DNA of 64,000 nucleotides, taken from positions 18,997,518-19,061,517 of the forward strand of contig NC_079420.1 in the NCBI RefSeq assembly GCF_026213295.1. Reading direction: 5' to 3'. The position numbers were made by a program, and so were the translations under genes. Positions within the stretch are counted from its first letter, which is position 1, and the number at the start of each line of letters is the position of its first letter. The DNA is from Gadus chalcogrammus. Taxonomy: Eukaryota; Chordata; Actinopteri; Gadiformes; Gadidae. The notes under the pieces were generated by a model, which saw only the letters and a program-made list of their open reading frames with translations, was not told the DNA's origin and searched no databases. Shown here piece by piece: positions 1 through 23,496 of this stretch.

Positions 1-110
1 CAGGGAGGGTTGACCGCCTGGCCGTCGCAGCAGGGCTGCTCACCGACAATGGGAAGGAAGCACCGTGAGATGGTCCACCCACACATTCACATGTGCAGAC
101 GCTTGTTCTC

Positions 111-350
<240 letters not shown>

Positions 351-861
351 CAGGTGTCGATGCACATTGAGATACAAGAGAATATGGGGGTGGAGGCAAG
401 AACCATTGAAATCTAATTAATTTGTCATTTATCATGGGAGGAAAGACCTGTTTAACCTATGACCCCCCAAAACCCAAAAGGTTAATTGTCAATTTTCTAT
501 CATGGTAAACGAGGAAGAGTGTGTGTTCAATCTGAATATTTACCCATAATTCCGCTAGTAGAATCAATGCGATTTCAAACATCATAGGTGAGCAGGGATC
601 TATACAAAATTTATGCCGCATTTGCGAAAATATTTGCTAAACTGTTTAACCTCTAAATGCTTTAAAGATCTTACCTGTTATCTCATATGACATATGATCA
701 ATGTGGCAGGAACCACCAAATTGACACAAACACTTACTTACTAAGTCACAAAGTGGCTGAACAATTTACATTAAATAAATACTGATAAAATTGTCACCAT
801 GTCTTTTCGAAAAAGATTTAAACAAAGTACTATTCCAAACATGTAGATAGAAAAAAGTTGT
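351..861. other. AT-rich stretch, no gene seen
   Basis: No coding pattern, RNA gene or clear repeat could be recognised here. Confidence 0.5.
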
Positions 862-1400
862 TGATGAGTATAAATACCTGGGAGTGACTTTAGACACTAC
901 ATTCACTTTTAAAAAAGAACACAAAAGATGGGTAATACAGTGAAGTACAGCATAGCTAATTTTAGACACATTCGAAATACATCAACTGTTGATGCTGCTA
1001 AGACCGATGTAAATGCTATGATTATGTCTCACTTACATTACTGTATGTCAAGCTGGTCCCAGGCTTACAAGACTGCCTTGAAATCCATTTGATCACTTTA
1101 CAACAAGCTCTGAAAACACTAGACAAAAAAATTCAGTACCACGAATGTGCCATTGTTTAACATGCTAAGCCTTGAAAACCTCATACTAAATTCTGATGTG
1201 CGCCTAATACATAAAATAATTCACAATGCTGGTTCATCACCTCTGAAAAAATGTGTCCAACCCTTCCAAATCTGAGCAATCAGCATTATCTTTTAGAGCT
1301 TCTAAAGCATGGAACATTCTCCCCAGTAATCTAAAAAGTGTTACAGATTTCCATACTTTCTCACGTGAAGCGAAAAAATGGATTTTAAGTAATCAGACTT
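862..1400 (+). pseudogene. Decayed LINE reverse transcriptase C-terminal part
   Basis: On the plus strand the translation starts DEYKYLGVTLDTTFTFKK, the motif typical of the thumb region of LINE reverse transcriptases. It continues with frame changes and stops through segments resembling SHLHYCMSSWSQAYKT and SLYNKALKTLDKK, which are found in fish L2-like LINEs. Stops and frameshifts are frequent, so it is a dead copy. The TG microsatellite begins just after it. The LINE clade is inferred from memory of motif style, not from alignment. Confidence 0.65.
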
Positions 1401-1450
1401 GTCAGCACTAATCATTATTCTGTACTCTCTGCATATGTCTATTTTTTATA

Positions 1451-1548
<98 letters not shown>

Positions 1549-1586
1549 TGTGTGTGTGTGTGTGCGTGCGCGTGCGTCTGTGTGCA
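1451..1586. repeat. (TG)n microsatellite
   Basis: TG dinucleotide array with a few substitutions near its end (TGAG, CGTGCGCG). Confidence 0.96.
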
Positions 1587-1977
1587 TGCCTGTTCTTATT
1601 TCCTTTTATCCTATTTTATTCTTCTTACCTGCCCAGGGACTGCAGATGGAAATTAGCTTTTAGCTATAATCTTGTACAAGCCATCTTTTTACTCCACGTA
1701 ATTAATGAACCTCATGCATGGTCCCTGTTTCAAATAAACCAGTAAAATAATAAATAACAATGTCTTAAACCTGTTTTTAATCAAGGTCATGATGTGGAGA
1801 TAGTATATAGCTTACCATTTATACTTATTTTCTCAGTACTTCCGGATATGAGCATGAATACCAGTAATATATGGGCAGTATCACTTGTTAACAAGGTTCT
1901 TCGAGTGAATGTCTCGTCCCGGTAGGGTAACCAGGAACACCTTACTAAAGGTTACAACTGGGCTGTCCTCTGTCACA

Positions 1978-3100
1978 GACTTCTCCCTTTGCACTAGCTA
2001 TCCAGCCTCTTGCTTCAGCTATAAGAATGACACTCTTTATAGGTGGTTTGCATATGGGAGATGTATGTCAGAAGTTAACCCTTTATGTCGATGATGTGCT
2101 AGTGTTCTTATCTAACCCTGAAACATCATCTCCAACTTTCATTAGGATTATTAACCTGTTTAGCCTTTTTTTAAAGGCTAAACTTCAACAAACAAGTCAG
2201 AGGCTTTGCCCGTGGGCAATCATACTCCCATTCCATCCTTTCCTTTTAGATTGTTTCCCTCAGTTTCGCCCCATCATTTAATCAAATATATAATGGTAAC
2301 TGATTCCTGATATAATGGTAACTTGGTTATGATGAAAACCCCTGGTAAAAATGTATGTGTAGCCTAGATTACTTTACCCTACACAAATTATCCCTATATT
2401 GTTTTTGTTTATTTGGAAGAAACGTAAACCTAGAAGTGCAGTTGCCAGTTTTATGCGTGACTATGGTTTGCCCAATGTCAAACCATAGACTTGAGGTTTT
2501 TATCTGATTGGGTAAAGAATGATACCTCCTCTATTTGGGTAGACACTGAATCATCTTTATTGAAATGTAGATTACAAGGTACTATGTTTTAGGAATTTCA
2601 AAAAAGCATCTAAGATAATTGTTCCAATCTCATCACAACAAATATTCTCTGGAGGCCTGGAGTTCATATAAGCAAATTCAAAATTTAAAAAAAGGCCATC
2701 CAAAGTGGAAACAATCCTATGGCTAACAAGCAAGAGGTTATTTATAACTTTTTCTGCCAGAAAATATACATTATTACAATGGAATAGTGCTGAGGGCGCT
2801 TCTGTTAAAGGTTGGTGTAAATTTGTATTTGAGCTGGTTCCTTTGAATACCTTACAAGCATTTTACAAATCAAAACAGATCAGTTATACAAAGTCTGGAA
2901 GCCCTATCTGAATTATCATGGACAGGATTTTTCTAACATTATTTAAAGTCTCCTGTACCTGAAATCTTGTATCCTGTGTCCCTCCTTTAGGCTATTTCCG
3001 GTAACCACCAATATATGTTTCTGTTTGTTTGTTTCATTATTACTAATAGGTTTGTCTTGTTATTGTTTTTGTGGAAAAATAGGAAAATCAAATAAATATA
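1978..3100 (+). pseudogene. Decayed L1-like LINE ORF2 fragment
   Basis: Around 2084 the plus strand encodes YVDDVLVFLSNPETSSP, close to the YADDVL-F-S-PE-S-P signature of the L1 reverse transcriptase active site; YVDD replaces the usual YADD. After a gap, 2400-2580 reads FIWKKRKPRS and then SSIWVDTESSLLKCRLQ, which fit the region downstream of the L1 RT domain. Many stops and frameshifts interrupt it. An A-rich tail with AATAAATATAG lies near 3090. Assignment to L1 rests on these motifs. Confidence 0.62.
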
Positions 3101-4639
3101 GGGTTAGAAACTGATTCCAATCGTTGATATCCCTTCATCTTATGTACATTTGTACACTTAGTAACATATGGACACATTTTGTTATAGGATATTATTTTTA
3201 CTTATCTAGTCCCTTTTCATATTTTACCATGTTACCACAGATTAGGAAATGAAAGAGAAACAAATTTCTCAACTCATTAGATTACTTTAGGTTTCTTTCG
3301 ATTTAGGCTTTATGTTATTATAAGAAAAATCCAAACAAATAATTCAATGGCCTAGTGAATGTATTGAAGTTCGATCCAAAAGTTGTGTCCAGATGAACAC
3401 TCAGGCTTAATGAATTGGACATTGCTACGGGCCTAGCCTATATGCTTAATTCTGTGAGGGCTACTTGCCTTGAGTCAATCACAAAGCACTTGCATTTATC
3501 TTTTGTAATAACACTTGAGGTCTCTCTCTCACTTAGTCTATATGAATGCAGTAATTGTGTTTATCTTTTCAAACGCTGGGACTGGATATGTCATTCACAG
3601 ATGATCATTCGCTCAAACAACCTCGCAACAAAACAGACCCACTCCAAGATCAAAGCCTCGTAATGACGGCATTCACTTAATGTTGCATTTCAACAATTCC
3701 CAATTATTTTTGGGAACCTTCGGCACATTTCATTAGGAGATTAAAATGAAATCTAGAGAATTGTATAAAGAAAATAAGCAAAGCGGATTTGCAACGTGTT
3801 TATAATTCAGAATGGTGTCCACTGACCGAGGGCAGGGTGTGTGGTCTGATTCGAGGGCGAGAGGGTCGAGTGCTACTTAAGCTTTAACTGGAATGTTAGT
3901 CTGGTATTCTGGCCTGAAAAAGAGAGAACATTCCCAAAAGTAATTTATCTGGGGAGTTGGGATGAATGAGGCCGCTCCAAATAAACCCAAAGACCAAAGT
4001 TCTCAAATATATAGAATTAACTATTTTATACAACTATTCTATATATATATACACCCTCCAGAGTGGAAAACTTAAATACGCTCCGCCGTAGCGTTTCCGT
4101 CTACACTGCCAAGATGCAAAACTCTGCTCAGATCTGCTCACGTCGCGTACACGTTTACGTCACACACATGCGCCAGTACAGGGAAATAAACAAACATGTT
4201 GGATTATTTCCATGCGTTGGACCGTCAAGCTGCTCTGGCAGCTCTAATAAACGTACATTTCCACAAAATGTACAGGATATGTACAGATAGTATTACTGAA
4301 CAGAGAAGGATCTGTAAATATGTTTTGGTTTTCGCGGCGCAGATAAGAGAAGAAGGAAGATTCTGCGTATGCACTCAGACATGGCGGTGTTGTGTGATAG
4401 TGTATCACTGCACCACCAAGCCGTCTGGCATGCATACACAATCGAAATCCACACACTTTTGCGACACCGTATGCACGTAGATTTCTTCCCGAAAACGCTC
4501 GCCTAAACGCAGAATAAAAAGTGACTTTTGCGTCCTCTGTTCAGACCGTCATCATGTAAACGTAGGCTCAGACATAAAGAAACGTTAAATGGCTTAAATC
4601 AAGTGAAGGGATTTGAACAAGTTCAAAAGTTTAAAATGG
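3101..4639. other. Intergenic DNA, no gene seen
   Basis: AT-rich sequence changing to more balanced composition around 4060-4570. Short open frames there have no recognisable protein features. No RNA gene was recognised. Confidence 0.45.
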
Positions 4640-5888
<1,249 letters not shown>

Positions 5889-8048
5889 ATGTCTAACGAT
5901 GCAGCAAAACTCTCCAATAACCTCTTACGCATGAAGGTAAGTGGTTGCTAGCAACGTGCTAGTCTTAGCTGCCCATGCTGTGCCAGCTAATGAAGCTACT
6001 TGATTGTGATAACCAAGTTACTTATTTAACCTCATGTACCTGTGTCTTGATGTTCTCTAGTTCATGCAGAGAGGCCTTGACGCAGAAACTAAGAAACAGC
6101 TGGAAGAGGACGAGAAAAGAATCATAAGCGATGAGCACTGGTATCTTGACTTGCCAGAGCTCAAGGCTAAAGAGTATGTGCTAATCACAATCTATGTTGA
6201 CTTGCGCTGTCCACGTTTAATAACCACGTAATGAAGAAATCAAAACGCTTTCAGATCAATGTTTCAGTTTTAAATAGTATTGATCACCGAAATTATAATT
6301 GGTCAGACGTTATTATAACCAAGATGTCGAATAACAGATTGTATTTGACAACTGGACTTAAAAATAGCTGTGTGATGACGACGCTGAAGTTGGCATCCGA
6401 TTCGCAGCATCCGATTCGGCTTGAAAACCACTTAGAATCTTCAAATCGGTCCTGATTGAAAACCACTACACCTAGACTCTTCAAATCTGGACTACATTAT
6501 CACAGTGAGGCTATACATTATGTAAAACATAGTTTTAGCATTTTCACAAATAGGGTAAAGGTTTCACAAATCTGAAACTATGTTTTACATAATGTATAGC
6601 CTCACTGTGATAATGTAGTCCAGATTTGAAGAGTCTAGGTGTAGTGGTTTTCAATCAGGACCCGTTCTAATGCAGTCTGGACCCCTAAAAAGCATTAAAA
6701 TGAGCCTGTATTGCATTTTCACAAATAGAAAAAAGGTTTCACAAATCTGTAACTATGTTTATTATAATGTATAGCCTCACTGTGATAATCTAGTCCAGAT
6801 TTGAAGAGTCTAGGTGTAGTGGTTTTCAATCAGGACCGATTTAAAGTGGACCAGCTGCTGAATCGGATGCTGCGAATCGGATGCCAACTTCAGCGTCGTT
6901 GTGTGATGTGCGTTTTTTGTAATTCTTTTGCTTTGACATCTCAGGAACCAAATCATCGAAGAAAGGAGTTTTGTGCCGTGTGAGGACCTCAAGTATGGCC
7001 GTATATCATTCAAAGGTTTTAATCCTGAAGTGGAGGTTGGTCTTAAATTCTCATGGTTTTACAAGAGCTACCTTTGTGAATACTTTCTCTTCTATATACT
7101 TATCAGCTATGCATCACCTCACCTTGTGTGTAACTCACTTTTGTGTAATGATAAATAGAATGGTGTACTTATATGTCCCAGTACAGGATGTGCTATGTAT
7201 GAACAACGCAGATGGCTGAAGACAAAACTACACAAGTCTTTATAACGACTTTCCAATGAATAGTCCGTTATTTGAAAGTACACACTGGTCTCCCGTATGT
7301 GTCATCAGGAAGAAAGCACTGATACTTTCCATAAGGGAACATGCATTAGCAGAACTCTCAATGAATGGACTAGACATTGAGAGTGGTTAAAATGGACAGT
7401 GTAGTTTGGTCCCCAACCTTTGCATTGGCGAGAGTGTCTCCATAGAAACATGTTTTCATAAGGATATATACACATATATTGCTAGTTATTTGGAAAAAGG
7501 TGCAGAATTCATGGCTAATTTAATTGTGATCTGTCAAACATTTCTTCGGTTGCGTCTACTACAGAAGCTCATGCTGCTGATGAATGTCCAGGAGGAAACC
7601 GAAGAGGAGGATGTGGAGGACTTAAGCAGAATGATAACGGATGTCACTGATGAAGAAATGGCCATAAGGTTAGGTCCCCTCCAATTAATAATTATAGCAT
7701 TAAAGTTAATGCATTTATTGTCTTTAAATATAAATTGGTTGATTTTGATTTTTCAAAACAAAAACTTAACTTTGCTGCTGCAGCAACAATTTCGATTTTC
7801 CTTGTGTTGGTCGTTGATGAATTACATTTAAAATAAATACTAAGGATTCCATATTTTACTTTTGTTTCAACGTGACCGTACTCTTACGTTATCTCTTCAA
7901 TGTTTACACATTTTCAAGGTACGAGAGTCTCGTAGACAGTATGAAGAAAAAGTTTGCCAAGAAGAGGGACAGATCTGCTATCGAAAAGGACGTCGTCCAA
8001 ACTGTTACAGAACCTACCAAGAAGATATTTTTAAAACCTCAAGATTAG
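5889..8048 (+). CDS. mphosph6: M-phase phosphoprotein 6 (exosome cofactor), 5 exons
   Basis: Exons: 5889-5936, 6061-6173, 6945-7035, 7565-7668 and 7919-8048. All introns are GT-AG with compatible phases. Together they encode 161 aa; as remembered, the human protein is 160 aa. The N-terminus reads LSNNLLRMKFMQRGLDAETK, then EHWYLDLPELKAKE; the middle has GRISFKGFNPEVEKLM, an acidic stretch (QEETEEEDVEDL) and VTDEEMA, and the C-terminus ends KKIFLKPQD, all hallmarks of this family. MPHOSPH6 is a small nuclear and nucleolar protein that links the RNA exosome (EXOSC10 and MTR4 side) to 3' processing of 5.8S rRNA. The last acceptor is an unusual AAG. Intron 2 carries a 522-bp MITE. The gene is tail-to-tail with hsd17b2, as in the human 16q23 neighbourhood from memory. 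Confidence 0.95.
6378..6899. mobile_element. Palindromic MITE with 9-bp target duplication (MULE-like)
   Basis: Both ends carry the same inverted sequence beginning ACGACGCTGAAGTTGGCATC, and TGTGTGATG flanks the element directly on both sides (6369-6377 and 6900-6908). The interior holds further inverted copies of a segment containing CACAGTGAGGCTATACATTAT, including a third partial copy. It has no coding capacity. Nine-base target duplications are characteristic of Mutator-like elements, so that superfamily is the best guess. It sits in mphosph6 intron 2. Confidence 0.85.
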
Positions 8049-8287
8049 CCCATTATCACTCTGGACTAAACAACTGTGTATTACTATATTAATGTGTTCT
8101 CTTTTCCTAGTCAGTACTTTAGTCAGTACTTTTTATAAGGAATATCCTCGGATATAACATTATTTTAAGATGTTTGGATGTTATACATCCTTTTTTCTAA
8201 ATGTATATATTTTGAGTTTAATGGATATGCAATGTGATTCTTCTGTAATAGATTTTTTACAATCGCATTACATTTGGAAACGAGTCC

Positions 8288-8293
8288 ATTAAA
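8288..8293 (+). promoter_or_regulatory. Probable polyadenylation signal of mphosph6
   Basis: ATTAAA lies 240 bases past the stop codon, with an AATAAA-containing A-rich stretch about 55 bases further on. Confidence 0.45.
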
Positions 8294-8667
8294 CTATTGA
8301 CTTAATGTTCAATCACTCTTGTCCTTGTCTTTAAAGATAAAAAAAAATAAAAACTACTCAAGAGTAGTTTACTGCATAGAATATTACCTGGATGGAAAGA
8401 TTATGGTAATGTAAACATGTACTGATGGAGGGGAAATATCCAATACAGTTTTAGTTCTGATTCTTGTTTTACAATGAGGTTTTAGTTATTCTGGTACTAC
8501 AAACAACTTGATGGTCATAGATAAGCATTTGTGACAAAGACTCCATCAATGACCGCATAGTGGAAGGAGTTAATGAACGTAATGACAACAATGCTTATGG
8601 TTTAAAGAAGGGTCCTACACAGGCTTCGATCGTGCCTGTACCCAACTTGCTCCCACAAATCCCACTA
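8294..8667. other. Convergent intergenic space between mphosph6 and hsd17b2
   Basis: It must contain the 3' UTRs of both convergent genes. No other feature was seen. Confidence 0.5.
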
Positions 8668-10380
8668 CTAAGTCCGAGTCAACTCGGAACCAGCTTTTGG
8701 ACTTAAACCTGCTGGCTCACAGTCAACAAACTTGTGGCCTTTAAGGAGCTTGTCGGAGATGACCGTGGGACAGAGGTGGTAGAGGAGGGGGAGCAGCCAG
8801 GCCATCTGTCCCGGGGTGTAGCGGGCCTTGGGGGATGGAGCCATGAGTGCGTGGCACATGTCGTTCAGCACGGGTCGCAGGTCCTCTGGCGACTGTTGGC
8901 CCACTTTGGAGAGGCAGTCTTGCATGGAACAAACGTACGTCTCCCCATAGTCTCTGCAGATAACTGACGGTAGATTTTGGAGAATTTTCTTTTTACTTTC
9001 TTCACAGCCTTTGAAGATGTCTGAAACCAACATGAACCTTGAGTTTATTAGAAAAAAAAAAAACGCATCTCAGACCGATAAGTTCACCTGAGCTTGTTGA
9101 TTTTCTAAAACGTGTGTTAATAGGGAAATCTAGTCATACTGCAAAGAGTAGAGGTTGACGTGGATCAAACAGAGGACCTACTCGTTCTGAAGCCTGCAGG
9201 TTGAATGACAACCACTTTCACACCCCAAGCAGCCAGCTCCATTCTCAGCACTCTGGAAAAGCAACCAAGAGCTGCCTTTGAGGCTCCATAGGCAGAGAAG
9301 AAGCAGAAGGGCACCTCACCTAAAACAGTAGATATCGCAGTGAATACATGAAATAGAGATATTCGCAGGTCCGATGCAGCAGCTCCCCCTGTGCTTTTCA
9401 GTTGAATCTACCTCCCATGCTGGTGACATTGACTATCCTGCCCTTCGATCTCCGAAGCAAAGGAAGGAACACCTGACACAGGTAGACTGCAGACAGGTAG
9501 TTGACCTCCATGCATCTTCTGAAGGTTGTGAAGGGCAGAATCTCGGCATCGGCCAAACAGCAAAGGACGCCTGCGTTATTTACCAGACCCCAGAGACCTG
9601 CCACGAGAGGGAGACATAACACCAATGGAACAGGCCGATGGGACGGTTTACCCTCTTTCTATCTAAAAGGTACAGTCAGTTGGATTTACTGGTACATAGC
9701 GGTCCATAAACCCTCACCCCTCCCTTGCAAGGGAGTAGGAGAAGCTACTGTGCTTTGTACTTGCCTGTAAGTTACCCATCGATACTTTCAAAATTATATC
9801 ATGGTATCAAGTGATGAGCTCAATTGTATTTAGTCTGTAAAACCAAAAGTCATCGTTTACAGGGAATAATAGTTTTAAGGATAAAAATAATTAGAAGTCA
9901 AAGCATCATTTAACAGTTTGGGGCGGCACTGTAGAAACATGATGCTGCAATATAGCAGGCTCCCTGGATGTAGACCCGCTCCCTATATAAATATAGAGCT
10001 CATTCAGAGGTTACGAAAACCAGATTAATATATGCATGGGATTGTACACTACTTAAAACATACTTATGAACATTACATTTCATCTCTATCAAGTCCATAT
10101 AGCTAAAGGCCACTAAATTCTGCACTGCCCCTTTTAATACAGGACAAGTACAATCGGACCATTAACTTGATACTTGGCAGGGGCGTTTCTATGTTTCATA
10201 AACATCCGGGGCTTAGCCCAGAGGGAGAATGGAAATGCGCGCGTAACGCGAGGCAATTTTTTTGTATGCTTTATTGTGCATGCAGTTTTTTTCATAATGC
10301 TTTACCTAAATAAACAAAATACAGTTTATTATAGCTTTAAGAAAAGCTTTGAGTAAAATGAATACAAGTGAGACAGACCT

Positions 10381-10428
<48 letters not shown>

Positions 10429-10484
10429 TATATATATATATATATGAATATATATATATATATATGAATATATATATATATATA

Positions 10485-10576
<92 letters not shown>

Positions 10577-10580
10577 TATA

Positions 10581-10614
<34 letters not shown>

Positions 10615-10718
10615 TATATGAATATATATATATATATATATGCATATATATATATATATATATGAATATATGAATATATATATATATATATATGCATATA
10701 TATATATATATATATATA

Positions 10719-10758
<40 letters not shown>

Positions 10759-11968
10759 TATATATATATATATATGAATATATATATATATATATATATA
10801 TGAATATATATATATATATATATGAATATATATATATATATATGAATATGAATATATATATATATATGAATATATATATATATATATATATGAATATATA
10901 TATATATGAATCAGACTGGGGATAGGATAGGTTAACTCACTTGAGGTTGCTGTGTGTCTGGTTATGTTTGTTGTTGTTTTTTATCCAAAAATTATATTCA
11001 GGGCTAATTAAATCATTTCCAGGGCTTTAGCCCCAAATAAAACAGCCTAGTGATGCTGATACTTTGTGTTCATTAATAATCATTAAAGGCTTTGTTTAGG
11101 AGTCAAACCTTGACCACTGAATGATTAGAATGATCTGAGCTGTAGGCAGATTCACCTCACCTCCCTCCCCCAGCTGAGCTGCCGTTATGTGCCGGAGCGC
11201 CCGGTCCACCTGAGAGTGGTCCGTCACATCCAGCTGTAGCACCTCCAGACGGTGGGACCCATGCTTCTTCAGCTCCTGGGCCCCAGAACCGTGCTCATCC
11301 AGCACACCAGCAAACACCTGGACCCCCCTGTCGCTGAGCTCCTTGGCCAGTGCATGGCCGAAACCTGTATCGCAGCCTGTAATGGAGATGCATCAACGGG
11401 CTGCTATCTTTGTGCCAAGGTGCATTAAGGAAACATAATGAAAAAGGTGTTCCATTCACTTGAGGGTTGGGTAGGAAACAAGGTTTGGTATGTTTCAGGC
11501 ATGTCTTAAGGTTGTCTTGAGATTGTAACATTTACAGAGTTTAAATCTAGAGCATGTTTTAACACTAAGGGTTCACTCATGTCACAAGATTACAAATGAA
11601 TATGCCCCTAAATAATGATTTGATTAAACATGTTTTTTATTTTAATGTTTAATAGGACCAACCTGTGTTTATGAAAAATAAACCCTACCTGTTATCAGCA
11701 CCGATTTTCCTTGCATGGGTAGAAACTCATCACTTCGTTCCCGAATAAGATGGTGTACACCAAAGCAACAGCACATAGTAAGCACTCCAAAGACGCCGTG
11801 GAAGCCCCCAATGTACAGCTGACCTTCTAGGGCCAACGTGGCTGCAGCCCCCAACCCAGCAAGGCAACCCCCTCCCTGTCCCCACAGCCATAAGTATAAA
11901 GCTGTGGCCAGGGTGCAAACAGCACAGCCCCAGAACAAGCCCTCTGAGACTTCCATTCTGCAAGTCAT
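8668..11968 (-). CDS. hsd17b2: 17-beta-hydroxysteroid dehydrogenase type 2, 5 exons
   Basis: Coding exons in transcription order: 11968-11689, 11376-11161, 9597-9412, 9319-9182 and 9020-8668. Phases match and total 390 aa; human HSD17B2 is 387 from memory. Hydrophobic segments at about residues 11-28, 35-47 and 56-72 anchor it in the ER membrane. The short-chain dehydrogenase core is complete: cofactor motif TGCDTGFG (93-100), NNAG (172-175), catalytic Ser225, and Tyr238/Lys242 in YGASK. The phrases [18 protein letters not shown] and NVTSMGG point to HSD17B2 rather than its relative HSD11B2. The enzyme oxidises oestradiol and testosterone to their 17-keto forms with NAD. A second in-frame Met four codons downstream could also be the start. 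Intron 2 contains a 525-bp AT array. Confidence 0.93.
10384..10908. repeat. AT-rich satellite-like array with TATGAATATA variants
   Basis: Over 500 bases of TA dinucleotide repeats, punctuated by regularly placed TGAATA and TGCATA variants. It lies in hsd17b2 intron 2. Confidence 0.95.
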
Positions 11969-12623
11969 CTACCAGGTCTGAATGATCAGTAGACGTCAAG
12001 ACGCGATACGACAGCCACAAATATGAAGCCACGCCCTGGTCATGTTTTTTATGTGTGACATGGTACGTGTTTAGGAACCTGTTTCGTGTTCAATTTGTCA
12101 AAGCCTTCCTGCAGGAAACAAAATTCCTTGACACATCCACACCCCATTATGATCATAACCACTATAAAATACACGTGCTTTATTTATTTTTTTTATTCTC
12201 CACAATAACCACTCAGGAGAACAATTAAAGTGACGAATGGAACATTTATTCTGAAAGTCAGTGGCCAATGTCTTGGAAGTGTGTGTGTGTGTGGAGGGAG
12301 GATAAAAGGTCAAATTCATAAATGACAGAAATATATGTATGCATTTGAGGGAGGTGATATTGATAACAGTCCTTTAGGAAATAGCTACTGGTCACTCCCT
12401 TTGGCTGGTTATTCCCTTATACCGTAGACATGATTAACATTAAAATTAGCTGACCAATGATCACAAACATAAAGTGCTTGGTTACCAGTGTGTCAGGGGC
12501 TATGACGATCGACAGAGAACGTACACGCGTCAAACAGATAAGCAAATTCAGCGACTACAGAGTGGACTTCCCAACCAGTGGACATGGCAAGGGGCATCAT
12601 GGCCGGGGATATTGATGAGGAAG
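11969..12623. other. Spacer between gpi 3' end and hsd17b2 5' end
   Basis: Both genes run on the minus strand, so this holds the gpi 3' UTR and the hsd17b2 upstream region. A short GT run lies at 12280-12292. No additional gene was seen. Confidence 0.55.
12245..12250 (-). promoter_or_regulatory. Probable gpi polyadenylation signal
   Basis: AATAAA on the minus strand, about 375 bases beyond the gpi stop. Further AATAAA copies lie at about 12180-12195. Confidence 0.45.
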
Positions 12624-22586
<9,963 letters not shown>

Positions 22587-22710
22587 GGTGCCGAGATGAT
22601 ACCGGTCCCCTCAAATTAAACCTTGGTCGGAAATAAGTTTATGTGTGTAAAGCGATGATATTTGACAGCCCAGTGCAGTGAGGCAATGGGAGATGGTGGA
22701 CCGGGATTAG

Positions 22711-22715
22711 CCAAT
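22711..22715. promoter_or_regulatory. Possible CCAAT box upstream of gpi
   Basis: CCAAT on plus, 125 bases upstream of the gpi start codon. Only a motif match; the transcription start is unknown. Confidence 0.25.
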
Positions 22716-22974
22716 AGCAGATGGAGGGGTTACCTCTCCCTTTGTTGGACTCCACCCACTGCGATAAAGAGCACGTAAACTGAACAGCCGCCGATCAACG
22801 TAGTCAAGTAGACAGAATGCTTGCCAAGTATTACCAAATAAATATACATGCAAGTATACATAAAATCAAGTATTATAGGCCTACATAGCATAAAATATGC
22901 AAATACAACAATGTCGTTATCCAATTGTCCACATTTGTCTAAACGTATCATGAATGTAGAGCACAATACACCAA

Positions 22975-23496
<522 letters not shown>

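Noticed and set aside
6801..6983. Open frame overlapping the 5' part of mphosph6 exon 3
   Set aside because: It runs through the MITE and is in a different frame from the conserved exon.
8734..8967. Plus-strand open frame of 77 codons
   Set aside because: Antisense to the last coding exon of hsd17b2.
10337..10723. Ile-Tyr open frames over the AT array
   Set aside because: Low-complexity artefact of the TA repeat.
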